From contig OMSM01000289.1 of assembly GCA_900313745.1 (NCBI GenBank), positions 1-12,543 on the forward strand: a DNA stretch of 12,543 nt, written 5' to 3'. The position numbers and the translations under genes are program-made. This document shows positions 7,118 through 12,543 of the stretch, in pieces. The notes beneath the pieces are model-generated. The model was not told the DNA's origin and ran no database searches. It was given only the letters and a program-made list of their open reading frames with translations. This stretch comes from an uncultured Lachnospiraceae bacterium. Lineage in GTDB: Bacteria > Bacillota > Clostridia > Lachnospirales > Lachnospiraceae. Position 1 is the first letter of the stretch, and each line of letters begins with the position of its first letter.

Positions 7118-7867
7118 TTGAAAGAACGCCGTAAAACCAGTGCCGCGGAGTTTAATGCGGAGCGCCCGTATGAGCGCATGGATGCCATGGGGGCGGACAA
7201 GCTCACCGATGCGGAGCTGATCGCCATCCTTATACATTCCGGGGACGGGTCGGGGGACGCCACAGCGATCAGCAGGCGCCTTCTTAACGGGAATAACCCG
7301 CAGAACCCGCCGTCACTCGGCATTCTCTGCGGGATGAGCTTTAAGGATCTCATGAAGATCCGCGGGATAGGAAAGGTAAAGGCGAGACGAATCCTTGCCC
7401 TTATGGAACTGTCCATCCGACTTGCCCAGGTGAGGCATGAGAAGGGACTGATTTTCAACGACCCGCAGAAGGTCTTTGACTACTACCGCCCGAGGCTTGC
7501 CCCGGAAGACAGGGAGAAGCTTCTTCTCATCTCGCTTAACCTTAAGCTGGAGAAGATAGGGGAGCACGTGTTAAGCTCCGGTACGATAAACGCCACGCTG
7601 ATCTCGGTGCGGGAAGTTTTTGAGAGAGCCCTGTCCGACAAAGCTACCTCGATCCTGCTCATCCACAACCATCCGAGCGGCGATCCGACGCCCAGCAGAT
7701 GCGACGGGGAGAGCACGGAGCGCATAGCGAAGGCAGGCCTTCTCCTGGGGATTCCGCTTATAGACCACATTATCGTCGGAAACTCCTATTACAGCTTCAT
7801 GGAAGACGGAAGAATAGATTGCTCCCCGGAGCTTTATCCGGGGCAGATTGGAGAGTTTATTTCGTGA
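7118..7867 (+). CDS. radC: RadC family JAMM/MPN protein (UPF0758)
   Basis: This 249-residue protein has the RadC two-part layout. The N-terminal part (about 1-100) starts with RPYERMDAMGADKLTDAELIAILI and holds a helix-hairpin-helix-like IRGIGKVKARRI at about 81-92. The C-terminal JAMM metal site is complete: HNHPSGDPTPS with H183, H185 and D189 as zinc-type ligands. The family name comes from an old link to DNA repair that was later withdrawn; the biochemical role is unclear. The start is TTG at 7118, chosen because AAGGAGG is 5 nt upstream. The nearby ATG at 7114 is in another frame and closes after six codons. The stop overlaps the mreB GTG by 4 nt (GTGA). The radC-mreB neighbourhood is common in Firmicutes. 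Confidence 0.95.
   Translation: MKERRKTSAAEFNAERPYERMDAMGADKLTDAELIAILIHSGDGSGDATAISRRLLNGNNPQNPPSLGILCGMSFKDLMKIRGIGKVKARRILALMELSIRLAQVRHEKGLIFNDPQKVFDYYRPRLAPEDREKLLLISLNLKLEKIGEHVLSSGTINATLISVREVFERALSDKATSILLIHNHPSGDPTPSRCDGESTERIAKAGLLLGIPLIDHIIVGNSYYSFMEDGRIDCSPELYPGQIGEFIS
7824..7843 (+). promoter_or_regulatory. Strong hairpin at the radC 3' end, upstream of the mreB ribosome site
   Basis: CCCCGGA (7824-7830) and TCCGGGG (7837-7843) form a perfect 7-bp GC-rich stem with a 6-nt loop. It lies inside the radC reading frame, 6 nt before the mreB Shine-Dalgarno GGAGAG (7850-7855), which is 8 nt from the GTG at 7864. No T-run follows, so it is not a standard terminator. It could act as an RNA processing or pausing site, or be chance in GC-rich coding DNA. 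Confidence 0.3.
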
Positions 7868-8886
7868 TCAGCAATTCATTCGGTATCGATCTCGGTACCA
7901 ACAATATCAAAATATATAACGCGGCGACCGATAAGATCCTCGTACAGAAGAACATGATCGCCGTGGAGAACAGGAAAAACATGATCGCCTACGGGGACTC
8001 CGCCTATGAGATGTACGAGAAGTCCCCTGCGAACATCCGGGTGAGCAGCCCCGTGAATTCCGGCGTCATTGCGGAAATCCACAATATGGAGCTTCTCATG
8101 AAGAGCTTCATCTCCCAGGAATACCGGGGAAGGATAGGCTCCGCGGACTATTTCATTGCAATCCCGACGGACATCACCGAGGTGGAAAAGAGGGCGTTTT
8201 ACGACCTCATCAAGGATTCGGGAATCCGGGCGAAGAAAATCATGGGCGTGGAGAAATCCGTCGCCGACGGGCTCGGAATGGGTATTGACGTGAAGAACTC
8301 CCAGGGTGTGCTCGTAGTCGACGTAGGATATGACACCACCGAGATTTCCATACTCTCCCTCGGAGGAACTGTCCTCAGCAAGCTCATCAAGATCGGCGGG
8401 CATCTGTTCGACTCCGCTATCGTCGGGGCTGTCCGCAGGGAGTACAACCTTGTCATCGGGCAGAAGACCGCTGAGGCAGTCCGCATCGCCTTCTGCGACG
8501 GCTCCGCCGGGGGCGGCACCGCTGTGATCTACGGCAGGGACATTGTCACCGGGCTTCCGGTGGAGCGCACGCTCAACCACGATTTCGTCACCCGGAACCT
8601 TGAGGAAGGCTTCCGCATTATTGTAGACAACGTCCGGCAGATACTCGAGCGCACCCCGCCCGAGCTGTCCGCGGACATCTACCGCAACGGCCTGTTCATG
8701 ACCGGCGGAGCCTGCCAGGAGGAGGGGCTTGCCACAGGAATAGAAGACCAGCTGCACCTTGCGGTGAACCTCGCCGAGAGCCCGGTAAACTCCGTCGCTC
8801 TCGGGCTTTCCCAGGTGATCCGGAAGTCCAACTACCGTTCGCTTGCCTATCCGATCGAAGGACTCGGCAAACCCTCAAGAGGCTGA
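7864..8886 (+). CDS. mreB: Divergent MreB-type rod-shape actin homologue
   Basis: MreB forms membrane-bound filaments that direct cell-wall elongation. The 340-residue product has the actin/Hsp70 fold markers: phosphate-1 loop FGIDLGTNN (6-14), phosphate-2 DVGYDTTE (153-160), the MreB signature GRDIVTGLP (224-232) and an adenosine-motif MTGGA ending at 283. Several sites differ from classical MreB: GG after the phosphate-2 D-x-G is replaced by Y-D, the usual EEPMAAAIG becomes VEKSVADGLG (E130 kept), and the adenosine loop reads TGGACQEEGL. From memory, such a subfamily accompanies mreC in Lachnospiraceae. The GTG at 7864 is chosen because it overlaps the radC stop (GTGA), has GGAGAG 8 nt upstream, and puts the phosphate-1 loop at the N-terminus; the same frame is open further upstream but that part lies inside radC. 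It is followed by mreC after 1 nt, which supports its role. Confidence 0.92.
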   Translation: MISNSFGIDLGTNNIKIYNAATDKILVQKNMIAVENRKNMIAYGDSAYEMYEKSPANIRVSSPVNSGVIAEIHNMELLMKSFISQEYRGRIGSADYFIAIPTDITEVEKRAFYDLIKDSGIRAKKIMGVEKSVADGLGMGIDVKNSQGVLVVDVGYDTTEISILSLGGTVLSKLIKIGGHLFDSAIVGAVRREYNLVIGQKTAEAVRIAFCDGSAGGGTAVIYGRDIVTGLPVERTLNHDFVTRNLEEGFRIIVDNVRQILERTPPELSADIYRNGLFMTGGACQEEGLATGIEDQLHLAVNLAESPVNSVALGLSQVIRKSNYRSLAYPIEGLGKPSRG

Positions 8887-8887
8887 C

Positions 8888-9769
8888 ATGAGTCCTGTCG
8901 TCAGGGAAAAGAAAGAAAAACATATCCGGGTCCCGGACCGCTATATCCTGCTGATTGTGACCCTCGCATGCGCGGGACTGATCGCCGCAAGCTATCTGAC
9001 TCCGGTGTTTACCGGACCGCTGTACGCGGTCTCGGAGTACCTGGTGATCCCTTTCCAGGAGGGAATAAGCGCGGTGGGCTCCTACCTTATCGACCGCTCC
9101 GAGGCGCTTGCCAGAATGCGGCGGCTGGAGGAGGAGAACGCCACTCTCCGGGCGGAAATCAGAGAGCTTAACGAAAAGAATGCGGAGCTGTCGATGGAGC
9201 AGTATGAGCTCACTTCCCTAAGGGAACTGTACGCCCTGGACAGCAGATACGCGGGCTACCGGAAAACCGGTGCCCGGATTATTGCGAGGGATGCCGGGAA
9301 CTATTTCCACTCCTTTATTGTCGACAAGGGAGAAGAAGACGGGATTCTCGTCAATATGAATGTTCTCGCCGATTCCGGCCTGGTCGGCCGGATCACGGCC
9401 GTCGGCCCGCACTGGGCGCGGGTGATGAGCATCATCGACGACGAGTCCAATGTCGCTTCGCAGGTGCTCTCCACCCAGGATACGCTGATTGTGAGCGGCT
9501 CGCTTGCCGCCTACAACGAGGGATATCTCAGTTTCTCCCGCCTGATCAACAGGGAGGAGCAGGTAGCCCCGGGGGACAAGGTGGTCACCGGGAACATCAG
9601 CGGCAAGTACCAGCCCGGCATACTTATCGGCTACATCGCCGAAATTACCAAGGATTCCAATAATCTGACCTGGTCCGGCCGGATCGTCCCCGCCGTGGAT
9701 TTCGAACACCTGGATACGGTGCTTATCGTGCTGGACGTAAAGGACAGCACCATGGATACCGACGACTAG
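8888..9769 (+). CDS. mreC: Rod shape-determining protein MreC
   Basis: MreC is a bitopic membrane protein whose extracytoplasmic part contacts and activates PBP2 in the elongation complex. The 293-residue product has a basic N-terminus, one membrane segment at about 19-36, a heptad-like coiled coil at about 70-115 rich in Leu and Glu (RRLEEENATLRAEIRELNEK), and then the beta-barrel MreC core with the typical NVLADSGLVGRITAVGP and GDKVVTGNISGKYQPGILIG segments. The ATG at 8888 is one base after the mreB stop, with AAGAGG 5 nt upstream at 8877-8882. An in-frame TTG at 8843 would add 15 residues inside mreB and is less likely. mreD follows after 2 nt. Confidence 0.95.
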   Translation: MSPVVREKKEKHIRVPDRYILLIVTLACAGLIAASYLTPVFTGPLYAVSEYLVIPFQEGISAVGSYLIDRSEALARMRRLEEENATLRAEIRELNEKNAELSMEQYELTSLRELYALDSRYAGYRKTGARIIARDAGNYFHSFIVDKGEEDGILVNMNVLADSGLVGRITAVGPHWARVMSIIDDESNVASQVLSTQDTLIVSGSLAAYNEGYLSFSRLINREEQVAPGDKVVTGNISGKYQPGILIGYIAEITKDSNNLTWSGRIVPAVDFEHLDTVLIVLDVKDSTMDTDD

Positions 9770-9771
9770 CT

Positions 9772-10320
9772 ATGAATTCTTTTCAGAAATCACTGCGCTC
9801 CGCGCTGATTATCATATGCGTGCTCATTCTGTCCCTTGTGCTGCAGAGCACGCTTTTCCGCGCCGCCGCGATCGGCGGTATCGCGCCGAACCTTCTTGTC
9901 ATCGCAGTTGTCTCCCTAAGCCTTCTTATGGGATCGGGGAAGGGCGTGTTTATCGGTTTCGCGGCCGGGCTCTTAGAGGATATGGTATTTGGCCCTGCCA
10001 TAGGTTTTTACGCCCTCGCGTACTCCGTGGCCGGCTACCTTTCCGGCAAGCTGGAAAGGCTTATCTTTCCCGATGACATGCTGCTTCCTGTAGGAGCCGT
10101 TGCCGTCGGCGATTTTCTCCAGGCCTTTTTTGTCTACGTCTTCAGTTTTCTTATCCGCGGGCGCTTCTTTTTCAGCGAGTTCATAACAGGAACTGTCCTG
10201 CCGGAGATGCTCTATACCTCCCTTATCGCGCTGTTCCTGTATCCGCTTATTCTGAAGATTTATACCCGGTGGCTGCGCACAGTCCCGGAGAGTGAGAAGA
10301 ACTATGCCAAGAGGAGTTGA
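9772..10320 (+). CDS. mreD: Rod shape-determining membrane protein MreD
   Basis: MreD is a small integral membrane partner of MreC in the elongation complex. The 182-residue product is almost wholly hydrophobic, with about five to six predicted membrane segments: roughly 10-30, 37-54, 58-74, 76-93, 103-127 and 142-165. The segment GLLEDMVFGPAIGFYALAY (66-84) is the conserved MreD core. The C-terminus is charged. The ATG is 2 nt after the mreC stop with no clear Shine-Dalgarno, so translation is probably coupled to mreC. Its last 17 nt overlap the start of the PBP gene in another frame. Assignment rests on the motif, membrane topology and position between mreC and a class B PBP. Confidence 0.93.
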   Translation: MNSFQKSLRSALIIICVLILSLVLQSTLFRAAAIGGIAPNLLVIAVVSLSLLMGSGKGVFIGFAAGLLEDMVFGPAIGFYALAYSVAGYLSGKLERLIFPDDMLLPVGAVAVGDFLQAFFVYVFSFLIRGRFFFSEFITGTVLPEMLYTSLIALFLYPLILKIYTRWLRTVPESEKNYAKRS

Positions 10321-12543
10321 CCATCTTAAGGCGAGGGCATCCGGGCTTGTCCGCCCGCTGGGCTTCCGCGTAATCATTCTTATCGTCGCGTTCGCCGTGC
10401 TGGCCGCCGTCTATATCAAGCATCTCTTCACGCTGCAGATCGTGCGGGGCGAGGAGTACCTTAACACCTTCCAGCTAAGGATCAAGCGGGAGGTTTCCAT
10501 TCCCAGCACGCGCGGCAACATCTACGACCGGAACGGGAAGATCCTCGCAGCCAACGATCTGGCCTATGCCGTTGCCATCCGTGATACCTACGAGGAGTCC
10601 GGGCGGAATACCCGCCTGAATTCCACGATAAACCGCGTCCTGGACATTATCGAGCGCAACGGAGACTCCATCACTGCCACCTTCGGCATCGGGATGGGGG
10701 AGAACGGCTATATCTACACCCTGGACGGAGCTTCGCGCCTTCGCTTTATTGCGGACATCTACGGGCGTACAAGTGCCGACGACCTGACCTATGAGGAGAA
10801 AACCAAAACTCCCGACGACATCATCCGGGATCTTGCGGAGCGCTATCAGCTCGGACAGAAAACTGCGTCTGAAGACGGGGATGGCCAGGTATTCGTCATC
10901 GATTCCTCCTATTCCGCCCAGCGTCTCCTCGACATCATCACAATACGCTACCGGCTGAGCCTCAATGCCTATCAGAAATACCTGACCACTACCATTGCTT
11001 TTAATGTAAGCGGCCAGACGGTAGCGGATATCCTCGAGAACGCCGATGTCCTTCAGGGGATCAGCGTGGAGAACGAAACCATCCGGCGCTACCCCGACGG
11101 GAAGTATTTCTCCCAGATTCTCGGCTATACCGGCATCATTTCCACCGACGAGCTGAACACCCTCAAAAAAACCGACCCGGAGTACGACAGCACCGATACG
11201 GTGGGCAAGGCCGGCATCGAGTCTTCGCTGGAGTCCGAACTCCAGGGAAGAAAGGGCAGCATGACCGTCTACCTCGACTCACTCGGAAAGATTCTCGAGA
11301 CAGTGGGAGTGACCTCCCCCCGCGCCGGAAACGACGTCTATCTCACCATTGACAGGGATCTCCAGGTCGCGGTCTACGATATCCTCGAGAAGAAGCTCGC
11401 AGACATACTTCTGGCCAGGATTGAGAACATAAAGGAATACACCCCCAAGCCAAACGAGAACTCCAGCATCGTCATCCCGATCTACGACGTCTACAACGCG
11501 GTGTTCTCCAACGGCATCGTCAGCATTCCGCATATGGGAGGACCCGAAGCAGGAGAGACCGAGCAGGCGGTCTATGCGCGGTTTGCGGAGCGTCTGGACG
11601 GCGTGATCCAGGAAATTAACGACGAGATCAGCACCCGCCGCGTGCCGTACAAAGACCTCCCAAAAGAGATGCAGGTATATCAGAGCTATATTGTCCAGTA
11701 TCTTTACGACAATGAGGTCATCCCGCGCTCCCTTGTGGATACGGACGACGACGTCTATATCCGCTGGACCACGAAGGAAACCATTCCTCTCGCCGAGTAT
11801 CTCGAGCATACCGTGGCTTCCGGATGGGTGAACATGTCAAAACTTGACCTGAACGAGAAATACTCCGGAGCAGCGGAGGTGATGTCCGCCATCAGCCGCT
11901 ATATCAGCGAACACCTGAGGGAGGACGACGGTTTCCGCCGCCGCGTGATCCGGTTCATGATCCAGAACGACCTCCTGAGCGGGGAGGAGGTCTGCCTCAT
12001 ACTGATGGAGCAGGGGATTGTGGACGTGCCGGAGGAGGAGAAGGGCCTTTTCCTCAGCGGGAACGAGACCGCCTACACCTTCATGCGCACCCGCATCCAG
12101 AAACTGGATCTCACGCCGGCAGACTTAAGCCTGGATCCGTGCACGGGATCGGTCGTCATCACGGATGTCAATACCGGCGAGGTTCTCGCCCTCGTCACCT
12201 ATCCCAGCTACGACAGCAACCTCATGGCCAACGGTGTTGACGCGGAGTATTTCAACCGGCTTCTGAACGATCACTCAAGGCCTCTGATAAATTATGCGAC
12301 GCAGCAGTGGACCGCTCCCGGTTCCACCTTCAAGATGGTCTCCTCGACAGCAGCTCTGCTCGAGGGAGTGATCACCGACGAGGAAAGGATCACCTGTACC
12401 GCAACCTACACGGAGATCAGCCCTTCGCCGCACTGCTGGATCTATCCTAAAGGCGCTCACGGCCCCCTTAATGTGACGGAGGCGATCCACAACTCCTGCA
12501 ACTATTTCTTCTTTGAGGTCGGCCACAGGCTGGGGATGGATGA
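10304..12543 (+). CDS. mrdA: Class B penicillin-binding protein, PBP2 type (partial, runs off the right edge)
   Basis: This is a peptidoglycan DD-transpeptidase expected to work with RodA and MreBCD in side-wall synthesis. The window holds 746 codons with no stop; the C-terminus, including the KTG motif, is missing. A single membrane anchor spans about 23-38. The PBP dimerisation domain begins with STRGNIYDRNGKILA (68-82), and later shows RRYPDGKYFSQILGYTG (from 261) and GKAGIESSLE (from 301). The transpeptidase domain opens with TIDRDLQ (348-354). The catalytic serine is S674 in STFK (674-677) and the second motif is SCN (731-733). Between TIDRDLQ and the TGEVLALVTYPSYDSN block (to 639) lies an extra stretch of roughly 235 residues (about 374-608), so the protein is much larger than E. 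coli PBP2. The ATG at 10304 overlaps mreD by 17 nt, with GGAGAG at 10287-10292. FtsI/SpoVD-type PBPs are possible alternatives, but the mreD neighbour favours PBP2. Confidence 0.93.
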   Translation, partial: MPRGVDHLKARASGLVRPLGFRVIILIVAFAVLAAVYIKHLFTLQIVRGEEYLNTFQLRIKREVSIPSTRGNIYDRNGKILAANDLAYAVAIRDTYEESGRNTRLNSTINRVLDIIERNGDSITATFGIGMGENGYIYTLDGASRLRFIADIYGRTSADDLTYEEKTKTPDDIIRDLAERYQLGQKTASEDGDGQVFVIDSSYSAQRLLDIITIRYRLSLNAYQKYLTTTIAFNVSGQTVADILENADVLQGISVENETIRRYPDGKYFSQILGYTGIISTDELNTLKKTDPEYDSTDTVGKAGIESSLESELQGRKGSMTVYLDSLGKILETVGVTSPRAGNDVYLTIDRDLQVAVYDILEKKLADILLARIENIKEYTPKPNENSSIVIPIYDVYNAVFSNGIVSIPHMGGPEAGETEQAVYARFAERLDGVIQEINDEISTRRVPYKDLPKEMQVYQSYIVQYLYDNEVIPRSLVDTDDDVYIRWTTKETIPLAEYLEHTVASGWVNMSKLDLNEKYSGAAEVMSAISRYISEHLREDDGFRRRVIRFMIQNDLLSGEEVCLILMEQGIVDVPEEEKGLFLSGNETAYTFMRTRIQKLDLTPADLSLDPCTGSVVITDVNTGEVLALVTYPSYDSNLMANGVDAEYFNRLLNDHSRPLINYATQQWTAPGSTFKMVSSTAALLEGVITDEERITCTATYTEISPSPHCWIYPKGAHGPLNVTEAIHNSCNYFFFEVGHRLGMD

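Noticed and set aside
7699..7863. Upstream extension of the mreB frame to an earlier start
   Set aside because: This part lies within radC, encodes an Arg/Gly-rich shadow sequence, and would put 55 residues before the phosphate-1 loop. The GTG at 7864 with a proper ribosome site and stop overlap is far better.

Overview
The window is a single-strand run of nine genes, all on the + strand, with no RNA gene, mobile element, CRISPR array or phage gene visible. High GC, very short gaps (-17 to 49 nt), a MutH-independent type of MutL (endonuclease site present), an mreBCD-PBP2 block next to radC, and a distinctive divergent MreB together suggest a GC-rich member of the Clostridia, most likely a Lachnospiraceae-type Firmicute. 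That placement is an inference from gene order and protein character; no search was run.

Layout: (1) 28-4748, the mismatch repair pair mutS and mutL, joined by a TAATG overlap. (2) 4798-5754, miaA, the tRNA A37 dimethylallyltransferase, after a short gap with an unusual leader. (3) 5789-7069, a PLP-dependent enzyme of the methionine gamma-lyase / 'aluminium resistance' family. (4) 7118-7867, radC, which starts at TTG behind a strong but possibly sequestered Shine-Dalgarno. (5) 7864-12543, the cell-elongation block: mreB (GTG start inside the radC stop), mreC, mreD and a class B penicillin-binding protein (PBP2 type) that runs off the right edge.

The mismatch repair proteins carry all expected catalytic motifs and recognisable sliding-clamp binding motifs. 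The elongation genes would form the core of the Rod complex: MreB filaments, MreC/MreD membrane linkers and the PBP2 transpeptidase. No intrinsic terminator was seen between any genes, so the whole window could be one long transcript or several overlapping ones.

The points most worth a second look are a roughly 235-residue insertion inside the PBP transpeptidase domain, the altered phosphate loop of MreB, and two leader structures (before miaA and before radC) that may control ribosome access. I did not find a clearly novel multi-gene system; this is mainly a housekeeping region with lineage-specific twists.
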